This document shows, piece by piece, positions 44,990 to 52,759 of a stretch of 64,000 bases of DNA. The translations under genes were made by a program, and so were the position numbers. Within the stretch, counting starts at the first letter, position 1. Every line of letters starts with the position of its first letter. Under the pieces are notes generated by a model, which was not told the origin of the DNA, did not search any database, and saw only the letters and a list, made by a program, of their open reading frames with translations. This DNA is from Candidatus Zixiibacteriota bacterium (GTDB lineage: Bacteria; Zixibacteria; MSB-5A5; GN15; JACZUZ01): contig JAJRPJ010000010.1 of assembly GCA_024280835.1 (NCBI GenBank), forward strand, positions 310,001 through 374,000, in the 5' to 3' direction.

Positions 44990-46342
44990 ATGACATACAA
45001 CAATTCCGACACCTCTGACGGTTTCTTGCCCGAATCGGAAGTCAAATTTATTCACGGCAAACCAGTTGGGCCGCCTTCTCGGGCGACTTTGATGGTCAAA
45101 CATATTGGTCAACTTGTCACTATGCGCGGTCCTTCGCCGCGTGTTGGGCCTGCGCTCAATGATCTTGGAATAATTGAAGACGCTGGAATCGCTGTCGCTG
45201 GTGATAGAATACTGGCGATTGGTCCGAGTGACGAAGTTGAAGGCCGTGTGCCTGTGGCTCCGCAATGTGAATTGATTGACGCCAAAGGTGGCTTAGTGAC
45301 ACCGGGGTTCGTTGATAGTCATACACATCCTGTTTTTAATATGACGCGCGAAAAAGAATTCGCCTTGCGGTTGCAGGGCAAGTCCTATATGGATATTGCT
45401 GGCGCTGATGGTGGTATTCGCGCTTCTGTGCGCGATTTACGCGCATCTGGCGAAGAAACTCTCAAGGCCGAATTGCGCAAACGTCTCGATAGAATGCTCG
45501 CGCATGGTACGACAACAGTCGAAGCCAAATCTGGATATGGACTTTCGACGAAATCTGAGTTGATGTCTCTGGAGACTATCAAATACTGGAATGAGCGTCA
45601 CCCGATTGAGATTATCCCGACTTTTCTGGGTGCGCATGAAGTTCCCGATGAGCATCGCGCCAAGCGGGAAGACTATATTAAGATTCTCATTGAAGAGATG
45701 ATCCCCGAGGTTGCCAAACAGAACTTGGCGAGATTTTGCGATGTGTTTTGCGAAGAGGGTGTCTTTACGATTGCTGAGTCTGAGAGAATTCTTGAAGCCG
45801 CTGGCAAATATGGTCTGAAGTATAAGTTGCACGCTGACGAATTGAAGTCGAGTGGTGGAGCGCAATTGGCTGTTAAGCTTGGGGCGGTTTCCGCTGACCA
45901 TTTGATTGCTGTTTCTTCGGCTGGGATTAAGGCTTTGTCATCATCGAAAACTGTAGCGACTTTATTGCCAGGTACAAGCTATAGTCTTGGGCTCGACAAA
46001 TACGCTCCAGCTCGGGAGCTTATTAGTAGAGGCGGAATTGTTGCGCTGGCTACTGATTGCAATCCTGGGTCCAATTATTCTGAGTCGATGGCGATGATGG
46101 TTTCTTTTGCTTGTTTGCATTATCGCATGACACCTGCCGAGGCGCTCTCTGCGGCAACTGTTAACGGCGCTGCGGCGCTGGGCTTGGCTGGTGAACGTGG
46201 GCAGTTGATGGAAGGTCGTCACGCCGATTTTGTTGTTTGGGATGCGCATGATTACCGTGAAATTCCGTATCACTATGGTGTTAATCTTGTGTCGTCTGTT
46301 GTTAAAGCGGGCAAGTTGGTTGTGTCTCATGATGAAAAGTAA
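44990..46342 (+). CDS. hutI: Imidazolonepropionase
   Basis: A 450-residue amidohydrolase that opens imidazolonepropionate to N-formimino-glutamate. Metal and substrate sites are GFVDSHTHPVF, the loop TTTVEAKSGYGLS, the metal His in HADELKSSGGAQLAV and VSADHL, and the catalytic Asp in ALATDCNPGS. The N-terminal 35 residues extend beyond the usual start (a GPPSRATL stretch precedes the core), so the ATG at 44990 may be slightly early, although its SD-like AGAAAG is acceptable. The last codons overlap the proposed start of lptE. Confidence 0.95.
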   Translation: MTYNNSDTSDGFLPESEVKFIHGKPVGPPSRATLMVKHIGQLVTMRGPSPRVGPALNDLGIIEDAGIAVAGDRILAIGPSDEVEGRVPVAPQCELIDAKGGLVTPGFVDSHTHPVFNMTREKEFALRLQGKSYMDIAGADGGIRASVRDLRASGEETLKAELRKRLDRMLAHGTTTVEAKSGYGLSTKSELMSLETIKYWNERHPIEIIPTFLGAHEVPDEHRAKREDYIKILIEEMIPEVAKQNLARFCDVFCEEGVFTIAESERILEAAGKYGLKYKLHADELKSSGGAQLAVKLGAVSADHLIAVSSAGIKALSSSKTVATLLPGTSYSLGLDKYAPARELISRGGIVALATDCNPGSNYSESMAMMVSFACLHYRMTPAEALSAATVNGAAALGLAGERGQLMEGRHADFVVWDAHDYREIPYHYGVNLVSSVVKAGKLVVSHDEK

Positions 46343-46925
46343 TCCATTGACACAGGTTGGCATTAACTGCACGACTCGTAGGGGCGTCGTTTCGGCGCCT
46401 GTTATTCTTGGAAAAGGCAGGGGAGCCCTGCCCCTACGCTTCAACTCCTTAGCTTTACTTATTTGTGGGTTTCTGTTTCTGTCCTCTTGCGGTGTTTATA
46501 GTTTCCGTAGCGCTGGAGGCGCTTTGGTCGAGAGCATTGCTATTGAGCAACTGGAGAACAGAATTAATCAGGCGGGAATCTCTGATAAGATTACTGAGTT
46601 GGTCGTTGATGCAATGCTCGCTGACGGTACAATTGATGTTGTCAGTTCTTCGACCGCCGAGGCGATTCTCACTGGGGCGTTGATTGGTTACACTAGCAAG
46701 CCGAATGCTTTTGATGAGTCCGATCAGGTGACAGAATATATTGTCAAACTGACAGTTGAGTTGACTCTGAGCAAGCGTGAGTCTGAACAAGAAATTTGGA
46801 AAGAAACCTTCACCCAAGAAGGAATCTATGACGCGGCCACCCAAACCGAAGAAGACGGCCAAGCCCGAGCCACCGAGTTAATAGTAGTCGACATCCTCAA
46901 CAAAACCACCCGCAGTAATTGGTAG
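46332..46925 (+). CDS. lptE: LptE-like lipoprotein with repeat-derived N-terminus
   Basis: An LPS-assembly lipoprotein of about 197 residues. LLICGFLFLSSCGVYSF gives a lipobox cysteine followed by the LptE-type start. The mature part has SIAIEQLENRINQAGI, LVVDAMLADGTIDVV and EAILTGALIGY, and ends in a helical segment, as in LptE/RlpB, the plug of the LptD channel. The only start codon in reach is ATG 46332, overlapping the hutI end. The next 35 codons include a GTAGGGG-type palindromic repeat (46378-46437) read in frame. The signal peptide is therefore unusually long, with an Arg-rich n-region. The original start was probably lost or moved when the repeat arrived. Confidence 0.75.
   Translation: MKSNPLTQVGINCTTRRGVVSAPVILGKGRGALPLRFNSLALLICGFLFLSSCGVYSFRSAGGALVESIAIEQLENRINQAGISDKITELVVDAMLADGTIDVVSSSTAEAILTGALIGYTSKPNAFDESDQVTEYIVKLTVELTLSKRESEQEIWKETFTQEGIYDAATQTEEDGQARATELIVVDILNKTTRSNW
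46378..46437. repeat. GTAGGGG-ended palindromic repeat inside the 5' end of lptE
   Basis: This 60-base element has GTAGGGG/CCCCTAC ends and an inner hairpin GGCAGGG-gag-CCCTGCC. Its first 23 bases, plus one preceding, match 15322-15345 exactly. It is open in the lptE frame. Confidence 0.78.
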
Positions 46926-46944
46926 GCGCCATCAGCGCCTTTTT
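46924..46944 (+). terminator. Terminator at the lptE stop codon
   Basis: AGGCGC-catca-GCGCCT followed by TTTTT. The stem starts inside the TAG stop codon. It is compact and probably ends the hutU-hutI-lptE transcript. Confidence 0.78.
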
Positions 46945-46968
46945 ACATATTCTCTAACAGTTTTTATT

Positions 46969-47039
46969 GTTGCGTCAGGTCCTCAGACCTGACGTTTATC
47001 TAGTAACTACAAGTGTCAGGTCTGAGGACCTGACACAAC
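46969..47039. repeat. Nested inverted repeat built from a 20-bp palindromic unit
   Basis: The 20-base unit at 46974-46993 and its exact reverse complement at 47015-47034 are separated by 21 bases. Each unit is itself a palindrome (GTCAGGTC-ctca-GACCTGAC). Flanking GTTG and CAAC extend the pairing past one mismatch. No gene is present; this is a REP-like element. Confidence 0.8.
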
Positions 47040-47091
47040 TGCAATTTCCCCTAACAGTTTTAGTAGTTCATTATAGGTGTTTCCACTGATA

Positions 47092-47186
47092 AAATGGGTT
47101 CGTTTCGCATATACGGTATGTTTGCAACGTAATACTCACTTTTCTTGGCTTATTTCGGTGAAATGGGTTCGTTTCGCATATACGGT
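47092..47186 (+). repeat. Pair of 26-bp direct repeats 69 bp apart
   Basis: The same 26 bases, starting AAATGGGTTCG and ending ATATACGGT, occur at 47092-47117 and 47161-47186. They are identical, not palindromic, and separated by 43 bases. With only two copies this is not a CRISPR array. They may be dispersed-repeat copies or sites upstream of the TPR gene. The rest of 47187-47440 holds no recognisable gene. Confidence 0.75.
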
Positions 47187-47440
47187 GCGTCCATGTCATA
47201 ATGTTGTAGTATTCTTGTCAATATCTCATATTGGTTGTCTGTTTGCATGACTGTCTCGTCCATAATAGGTGTGGATAGATTTAGGTGTGAGGTTGTAGTA
47301 GTTTTGTTAAGAGAAGACAATATCTATTTGCTGGATTGGTTTTCATTTGGTAGGATGTGTTTAGGAATTGGCTCTAAGGACAGGCGCCAAGCCAATACCA
47401 ATGCACTACCAGAGCATTCCTGTGTGGAATGAGCAACTGA

Positions 47441-48346
47441 ATGACTATTGATTTCAAGAAAGAATTAGACCGCGGCCTTAGGTCCATTGAAGGTAATAAT
47501 TGCGAGCAAGCCCTCGAGATTCTAGAGCCACTTTTGCAGCATGCTCCTACTGAGCTAGAATATGCCATACTAGCGAAGAATGTCGGTCACTGTTACTTAC
47601 ACTTGCTCAATCCTTCAAAGGCGGAACCAATACTTGTGAACGCTTTTAAAGTTGGGGTAATGTTATCGCAGGAGGACCAAAGAGCCGCTGATTTGCTAGA
47701 AATTGGCTGGGGCTTAGTGAGGTGTCAAGTCAGTCTGAGTGACTCGATAAGAGCATACGAGTCAATACTGAGTTGTGATAAAATCCTGCACACCTTTAGC
47801 GGCAAAGAATGGGCAATGTCTCGATACTATTACTTCAGCGTGAAAGCAATATTTTTCCGCTGGCAGAAGAAGTATAAAGAAGCTATGAAACTTTTCAAAG
47901 AAGCCAAGCGAGAGATTCGTAATTTTGATTCAAGAGTGAATAGGAGACGTTACTTGGCCGTCATGACTTACCAGATGGGCTTAACACATGTATTTTGGGG
48001 GCATCCCCGTCGCGGAGCGCGACTTTTTTCAAAAGTGAATTTGGAATTACTACGGGATGATCTTCACAACATGTATGTTACAAGCTGGATAATTGCAGAG
48101 AATAGGAAGAAAAACCATAATCAGGTACTTGTTCTCTACAAGAAGTATCAAACGATCGCCGATGCATCGACTCAGAAGGACTTTGTAGACTACGCCCTCG
48201 GCGAAGCGTACTTTTGGCTTGGTTATCCGAATCGTGCAAAGGTCTACTTTGAAGAAGTCTTGAAGAAGACTAGTGAGGATCTCCTCACTAGTCAAAGTGA
48301 AAAATACTTGGAGAGCATAGCGAGAGCAGAACCTGACGCTAAGTAA
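47441..48346 (+). CDS. TPR-like helical protein, function unknown
   Basis: A 301-residue all-helical cytoplasmic protein. Several degenerate 34-residue repeats are visible: a first at about residues 10-45 (GNNCEQALEILEPLL), a second around 105, WQKKYKEAMKLFKEAKREI near 150, and ALGEAYFWLGYPNRAKVYFEEVL near 260. It resembles tetratricopeptide proteins that bind partner proteins. No catalytic motif, signal or membrane segment is present. Its codon use looks less biased than that of the porV region, and it stands alone among repeats, so it may be an accessory gene. GGAATGAG precedes the start. Confidence 0.65.
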   Translation: MTIDFKKELDRGLRSIEGNNCEQALEILEPLLQHAPTELEYAILAKNVGHCYLHLLNPSKAEPILVNAFKVGVMLSQEDQRAADLLEIGWGLVRCQVSLSDSIRAYESILSCDKILHTFSGKEWAMSRYYYFSVKAIFFRWQKKYKEAMKLFKEAKREIRNFDSRVNRRRYLAVMTYQMGLTHVFWGHPRRGARLFSKVNLELLRDDLHNMYVTSWIIAENRKKNHNQVLVLYKKYQTIADASTQKDFVDYALGEAYFWLGYPNRAKVYFEEVLKKTSEDLLTSQSEKYLESIARAEPDAK

Positions 48347-48384
48347 ATCCACCAAGCAAATTCGCTGGGTCCTATGAATCGTTG

Positions 48385-48411
48385 GGATTGCCGCGCTTCG
48401 CTCGCAATGAC
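48385..48411. repeat. Second copy of the suf-leader repeat (right end)
   Basis: Twenty-six of 27 bases match 13590-13616, starting GGATTGCCGCGC and ending CTCGCAATGAC. Only the right half is present. It follows the TPR gene stop by about 40 bases. Downstream to 48515 the plus strand is strikingly G-rich (several GGGG and GGTTGGG runs). Confidence 0.7.
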
Positions 48412-48595
48412 TGGTGGGGAGCGGTCTTCCGATGGTTAGGGGTGGATGGTTGGGTTGGGGTGTAAATTGCTGGCTTAATTGGGTTGAGGGGTGTATCTTG
48501 GGGGTCTGTGGCCGCAGAGCGTAGGTATTTGCTGTTGGTCCGTTATGTTGCTGTTGATGTATAAGCTCTAAGATGAATATTATAGGATATAGTAG

Positions 48596-49633
48596 ATGAA
48601 AAACATGCGGATAGATTCTTTTGGTGGTCTGGCTTTTGGTTGTCTCGGTGTTTTGTTGGTAGGTGTTTTGGGCGCGAGTGTGGTTCGGGCTGATGAAAGC
48701 AACTCCAAAGTTGGGACGCGTAATTTTGCGTTTCTGAAGAAGGATGTTGGCGCTCGGGCAGTTGGTTTGGGCGGGGCATTTACTGGGCTGGCTGATGATG
48801 AATCGGCGCTTTTCTATAATCCTGCTGGAGTTGCCGCTCTTAGCGGTCGACGGTTGATAGCTGGCTATCAGAACTTTGTGGCGGGAATCAATTCTGGTTT
48901 TTTGGGTTATGTGCATCCGCTTGGTGATCAAGATGCTATCGATGGTGGCGCGCAGAAACTTGGTGTGTTTTTGAGTTATGTGAACTATGGCGATTTTGTG
49001 CGCACTCTCAACACTGGTGAAGAAATCGGAAACTTCGGAGCTTCGTCATTTGTTTTGGGTGGACACTATTCTCGTCGCTTTGGGCCGAAACTTCAAGCTG
49101 GCGCCAATGCCAAACTTATCTATTCGAATTTGGATTCGTTTACCTCAACTGGTGTCGCGACAGATATTGGATTACGGTACACAATCAAAGAAAAAAACTA
49201 TGAACACAGTAATCGCGGTTTTGGTTCGGTTGGACTGACTGTACAGAATCTAGGTAAGACACTTTCGGCATTCACCAATACCGCCGAAAAAGACCCATTG
49301 CCGACAGTTTTTCGCTTTGGTGTGGCTGGGCGGCCGCGTGGGGCGCCAGTGACTGTTAGCGCTGATGCAATCAAGCCTATTGACAATGATGTTTATTTTG
49401 CGGTTGGACTTGAATATGACGACATCGACAAGTTGGTTCTACGCGCTGGTTGGTCGGGTTTTGGAGAGAATTTCAAAACAGTCGGCGACCAATCGTCAAT
49501 CGCTGGATTTTCATTCGGCGTTGGATTCAAACTTGAGGCCTATGGTATCGACTATTCATTTACTCCGATGAATGATTTAGGCGAATCTCATCGAATTACG
49601 ATTTCGCATAATTTTGATCCACTTTTCTACTAG
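48596..49633 (+). CDS. PorV/PorQ family outer-membrane protein
   Basis: A 345-residue exported barrel protein. The signal segment (about residues 10-32) ends VRA-D. The family hallmark follows: FLKKDVGARAVGLGGAFTGLADDESALFYNPAGVAAL at about residues 45-80. The rest alternates beta-strands and glycine turns to a C-terminus ISHNFDPLFY with a terminal aromatic. PorV-type proteins act in outer-membrane secretion (type IX) in Bacteroidetes, and relatives are common in other FCB phyla without a proven role. No other type IX gene is in the window. A TATTAT near 48578 is too close to the start to be a convincing promoter. Confidence 0.87.
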   Translation: MKNMRIDSFGGLAFGCLGVLLVGVLGASVVRADESNSKVGTRNFAFLKKDVGARAVGLGGAFTGLADDESALFYNPAGVAALSGRRLIAGYQNFVAGINSGFLGYVHPLGDQDAIDGGAQKLGVFLSYVNYGDFVRTLNTGEEIGNFGASSFVLGGHYSRRFGPKLQAGANAKLIYSNLDSFTSTGVATDIGLRYTIKEKNYEHSNRGFGSVGLTVQNLGKTLSAFTNTAEKDPLPTVFRFGVAGRPRGAPVTVSADAIKPIDNDVYFAVGLEYDDIDKLVLRAGWSGFGENFKTVGDQSSIAGFSFGVGFKLEAYGIDYSFTPMNDLGESHRITISHNFDPLFY

Positions 49634-49770
49634 ATTGTTTGCGAAGCTAGACTGTTTGGGCTACCAAGTTCTTCCGCCTGAGTTTAATAGAGCGTTTTGC
49701 AGGGAAGTTTCGTAATAGTTCATTGATGAACATTAGGTTATGTGGCAATTTGTAGAACAGGGTGCGAGAA

Positions 49771-50322
49771 ATGAAGACGAAGAGTATTTTCATGCAGAAT
49801 CCTATCAGGGAAAAATCTATCAAGAAGAATTCTATCAAGAAGAATCTGAGCGAGTCTCAACGATTTAGGCAGGTATTGGCAGTAACAATTTGTTTGCTGG
49901 GAGTTGGTGGCTCGATTGTTGGTTGCTCTATTTCTGATTCGAAGAGTCCGCGCTTGGTGGTTATTGAACTTTTTGGGGCGATGGAGCAGAATGATGTGCC
50001 GACGCTGGCCAGTGTGTTGGATATACAGGGGTTGATGGAAAAACGTCAATTAGACTATGCTTTGAATATTGATACGCCGCGGGTGTTTTCTTCGCCGACT
50101 CAGCTCTTTGAAGATTTGACGAATGATGGGCTGACTAAGAAGACATGGTTTAGTTTCCAACGTGTGGTTGGTGATGAGGAAATCATCGGTGATTCGGCAT
50201 TTGTCGATGTTTCTTTTGTTGACAGGGACACAGGCATACAAACGTTTAATAAGTTTGGTGTGCGGAAGATTGGAGAGCGCTGGCGCATCTATAGCTTTCG
50301 GACTATGGTCGCTCCGCAGTAA
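49771..50322 (+). CDS. Lipoprotein, DUF4878-like, function unknown
   Basis: A protein of about 183 residues. After a Lys/Ser/Asn-rich head comes a hydrophobic segment (about 37-50) ending SIVGC, a lipobox-like site. The mature domain (SPRLVVIELFGAMEQNDVPTLASVLD ... WFSFQRVVGDEEIIGDSAFVDVSFVDRDTG ... GERWRIYSF) resembles the small NTF2-like/DUF4878 fold that ends in a strand like KxGxRWRIxxF. The ATG at 49771 is preferred over a GTG at 49762; no clear ribosome site supports either. AAGAATTCTATC is repeated within the head. Function is unknown. Confidence 0.65.
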   Translation: MKTKSIFMQNPIREKSIKKNSIKKNLSESQRFRQVLAVTICLLGVGGSIVGCSISDSKSPRLVVIELFGAMEQNDVPTLASVLDIQGLMEKRQLDYALNIDTPRVFSSPTQLFEDLTNDGLTKKTWFSFQRVVGDEEIIGDSAFVDVSFVDRDTGIQTFNKFGVRKIGERWRIYSFRTMVAPQ

Positions 50323-50347
50323 CGCTTTTCTTGATAGCGCAATTCAA

Positions 50348-50779
50348 ATGACACCCATGTCCGACTCTCCAGAAAATCAATCATCAAGAGATGTCTCCTC
50401 GAAGGATTTGTCTTCAGGTAATGTCAATACAGTGACACCTCCTCTGCGTGACGCTGAAATTACTGTCGAAGAATTGAAAGTTGCTCTCGACAAGAATGAG
50501 AATATTTTCTTATTGGATGTTCGCAGCCTAGGAGAGTATCAGGCGGGGCATGTCGCTGAAGTGGATATTTTGATTCCGCATACTGATGTTCTGCAGCGCC
50601 TCGAAGAATTACCCAGCGACAAAAACAAATATATTTACTGCATTTGCCGCTCTGGTCGACGGTCAGCATATGTCACCACTGCGCTCATAACTCTCGGTTA
50701 TACGAACACGTACAATGTCATTGGTGGTATGATTGAGTGGAGTGGGACTGGTTATCCTGTCGAGTCTGTTCAGGAATGA
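50348..50779 (+). CDS. Rhodanese-like domain protein
   Basis: A 143-residue single-domain rhodanese with a Ser/Asp-rich lead of about 40 residues. LLDVRSLGEYQAGHVAEVDILIP is the usual CH2A-like entry. The active-site loop YCICRSGRRSAYVT carries the persulfide-forming cysteine, and VIGGMIEWSGTGYPV ends the domain. It would transfer sulphur to cyanide or protein thiols. There is no signal peptide. ATG 50348 and ATG 50357 are both possible. It follows the lipoprotein by 25 bases on the same strand. Confidence 0.85.
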   Translation: MTPMSDSPENQSSRDVSSKDLSSGNVNTVTPPLRDAEITVEELKVALDKNENIFLLDVRSLGEYQAGHVAEVDILIPHTDVLQRLEELPSDKNKYIYCICRSGRRSAYVTTALITLGYTNTYNVIGGMIEWSGTGYPVESVQE

Positions 50780-50798
50780 GCGGTAATAAGAGAGCATC

Positions 50799-50886
50799 AA
50801 AAAAGGAGCCCACCACCGGTTTTGCCCGAATACAGAGATAGAGGGGGTAATCCCCGCAGGGCAAACGCAGAAAGTAGTAGACTCCC
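50799..50886 (-). ncRNA. Small structured RNA of about 88 nt, family not recognised
   Basis: A free-standing RNA gene on the minus strand. The predicted 5' end GGGAGUCUACUACU pairs with the 3' end GGUGGUGGGCUCCU over 14 positions (some G.U), followed by UUUUUU. Inside, after an asymmetric bubble, UUUGCCC pairs with GGGCAAA, and the tip carries GGGG-AUUA-CCCC. A consensus promoter is positioned so that the start falls on the first base of the helix. The long bubbled hairpin recalls 6S-type RNAs in shape, but it is much shorter and the primary sequence is not one I recognise. There is no SD-plus-ATG reading frame of note inside. Confidence 0.72.
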
Positions 50887-50893
50887 TACCTCA

Positions 50894-50921
50894 ATGATAG
50901 GACTCTCGGCCATTCTGTCAA
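50894..50921 (-). promoter_or_regulatory. Consensus promoter of the small RNA
   Basis: TTGACA (50916-50921) and TATCAT (50894-50899) on the minus strand are 16 bases apart. The -10 box lies seven bases before the first base of the RNA's closing helix. Further sequence to 51425 shows no gene; an AGGAGG at about 51232 leads only to an immediate stop. Confidence 0.75.
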
Positions 50922-51425
50922 GTGGATTCTCTGTCATGCGCCCCGCAATCCAACCTTCGGTATCACATTCATACATGCGCTAGGCGGATATTACGAGTTT
51001 TGGGATTGAATGCGCAGTATCTGCGCCGCTTATAGGCTCACTACTCTGTGTCTAGTGGTTGGGACTAAACTCACAGCTAGACTGCCATGTGTCTAATCGT
51101 AAGCTGTTTAATGACTTGCAAGATTGGGCTTATTCGTGGCTTAACTAGTGGGGTTGCCAACTGTCAAATTGGGGCCGTGATATGTTCTGGCTTTGAATTC
51201 GCTATGCTTTCTAGAGGCGGAGCGCTTGTTTAGGAGGAAAGTTGGCCTGAGTTTCGTGGTCGTCAGATGTTGATTCGGAGCGGCCTACTCCGTATATTCT
51301 TTGGCTCAGTGGGAGAGGTAGTTTCTTCTCATTGGCAGTGTCTCAGAACATGTTTCAAAGTTGTTTGGGACAGATCAGTTAGAACTTATTTATATGTGGC
51401 GAATCATATTGAAAGGGATATATCA

Positions 51426-51986
51426 GTGAAGCTTGGATTTCTTCGAGGAATTGTTCTCATCGGATTTGGATCAATAGTTGCGGGTGTTATTCTGACAGCC
51501 TGTAAGGCTGACATTGTTTTACCTAAGGCTCGTGGCTTTGATGGCGAGTATGCTGGTTTGCTTATTATCACCAGAGGCACGCCAGTTGTTACAGATACTG
51601 ATCATGTGGTTTTCACTTTTCGCTTAACAAACCCAGATTTTCCTGACTTTGGCACATATTCACATCGTTTTGACACGCTGAATACTGATACCACCGACTT
51701 CCAAGATTTCTGTGATATGCCTAAAGGGGATTGGTCGCTTTCTAACGGAAAGTTAATTTTTGAGCCAGGTCCAGTGGGTGTTAACCTTTGCGATGAAACC
51801 TTGGTTCCGACTTCAATAATTGATATAGCAGGTGGGGGGAAGACTGAAATCTCCTTTGGTTTTATTACAGTCAATACTGATCCACCGACTGAAGTCCTTG
51901 GCGATAGCTTGATTCTCAAGCAGAGTCGTGACTTAGATGGTATCAACACTGAGTTTCGGTTGGTTCTCACAGGTATTTTGCAATAG
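51426..51986 (+). CDS. Secreted lipoprotein, tandem family copy 1
   Basis: A 186-residue lipoprotein read from GTG 51426, which is preceded by an AGGGAT ribosome-like site. Reading further upstream to 51267 adds residues unlike a signal. The signal ends VILTAC. The mature domain is beta-rich with a pattern shared with the next gene: GEYAGLL, YSHRFDTL, DICDM-like DFCDMP, PTSIIDI, ISFGFITVNTDPPTE, GDSLIL and EFRLVLTG. I do not recognise the family. It is probably a surface or periplasmic protein. Confidence 0.68.
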   Translation: MKLGFLRGIVLIGFGSIVAGVILTACKADIVLPKARGFDGEYAGLLIITRGTPVVTDTDHVVFTFRLTNPDFPDFGTYSHRFDTLNTDTTDFQDFCDMPKGDWSLSNGKLIFEPGPVGVNLCDETLVPTSIIDIAGGGKTEISFGFITVNTDPPTEVLGDSLILKQSRDLDGINTEFRLVLTGILQ

Positions 51987-52076
51987 TTGCAATAGATTCT
52001 TCTCAACTATCTGGCAGGGTTGTTGATGTTGTAGTTTTGAATTAACGTAATGATTACGTCTTCTTGGATATTGCAC

Positions 52077-52658
52077 ATGATTAAATCTTGTCTGCCTATT
52101 TTAACCAGAGCTAAACGCTTTTTAGGGCGTTTGTCGGTGCGGTCTCTTGGATTTGTTTTGCTGGTAGTGAATGTTGGATGTGCGTCGCCTGTACTGCCGA
52201 GCAAACCACACCGTGGCATAGAAGGGGAGTACTCTGGATTGCTTCGGATAACCACGACCAATGTCATTATTACTGATAATATCGTTTTTGAAATCAAACT
52301 TTCAAATCCTGATGACTTTAGCGAGGGTGTCTATTCCCACCGCTTTGATACTTTGGCGCTCGATACGGCCGACATGCCTGATATCTGTGATATGCTTAGC
52401 GGTGTTTGGTTTATTAGAAATGGGAAGATTGTCCTAGAGCCAGGGGCTGTTGAAGATACGACCTGTGATGTTAGTTTGCTACCAACTTCATTAGTCGAAG
52501 TCTCTGTTGATTCCGTAGTCGAAGTTTCATTCGGATTCATAACAATCAACACCAATCCGCCGACCAAGGATATTGGTGATAGCTTGATTTTAGTGCAACA
52601 AAGGCCGTCTGATGGAGTTAGAGTCGAGTTTCGTTTGGTTCTAACTGGCACTCCTTGA
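52077..52658 (+). CDS. Secreted lipoprotein, tandem family copy 2
   Basis: A 193-residue lipoprotein clearly paralogous to the previous gene. The shared motifs are GEYSGLLRI, VYSHRFDTL, DICDM, LLPTSLVEV, VSFGFITINTNPPTK, GDSLILVQ and VEFRLVLTG, in the same order and spacing. The signal segment ends VNVGC. ATG 52077 gives a 35-residue signal; ATG 52050 is an alternative. The pair is a tandem duplication that has diverged mostly in the N-terminal half. Function is unknown. Confidence 0.68.
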   Translation: MIKSCLPILTRAKRFLGRLSVRSLGFVLLVVNVGCASPVLPSKPHRGIEGEYSGLLRITTTNVIITDNIVFEIKLSNPDDFSEGVYSHRFDTLALDTADMPDICDMLSGVWFIRNGKIVLEPGAVEDTTCDVSLLPTSLVEVSVDSVVEVSFGFITINTNPPTKDIGDSLILVQQRPSDGVRVEFRLVLTGTP

Positions 52659-52759
52659 TGAAAATAATTTATGTGAAATAGGATTACGGTCCGCTAGAAC
52701 TGTTGGTTCAAATTATGTTTTTGACTATGAAATTATGTAAAGTATTATCAACGATAAAT

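Noticed and set aside
44699-45265. Minus-strand frame of 188 codons across hutU/hutI
   Set aside because: Antisense to two clear genes; low-complexity Arg/His composition and no start signal.
47092-47186. CRISPR array
   Set aside because: There are only two repeats, the 43-base spacing is single, and no cas genes are present anywhere in the window.
48050-48931. Long minus-strand open frame of 293 codons
   Set aside because: It crosses two well-supported plus-strand genes (TPR and porV) and an intergenic repeat. It is rich in His, Pro, Thr and Gln in a way typical of an antisense shadow, with no domain and no ribosome site.
50820-50885. Resemblance to a c-di-GMP (GEMM) riboswitch on the plus strand (CAGGGCAAAC)
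   Set aside because: Only one short block matches. The GAAA tetraloop, its receptor and the second conserved half are absent, and the terminator points the other way.
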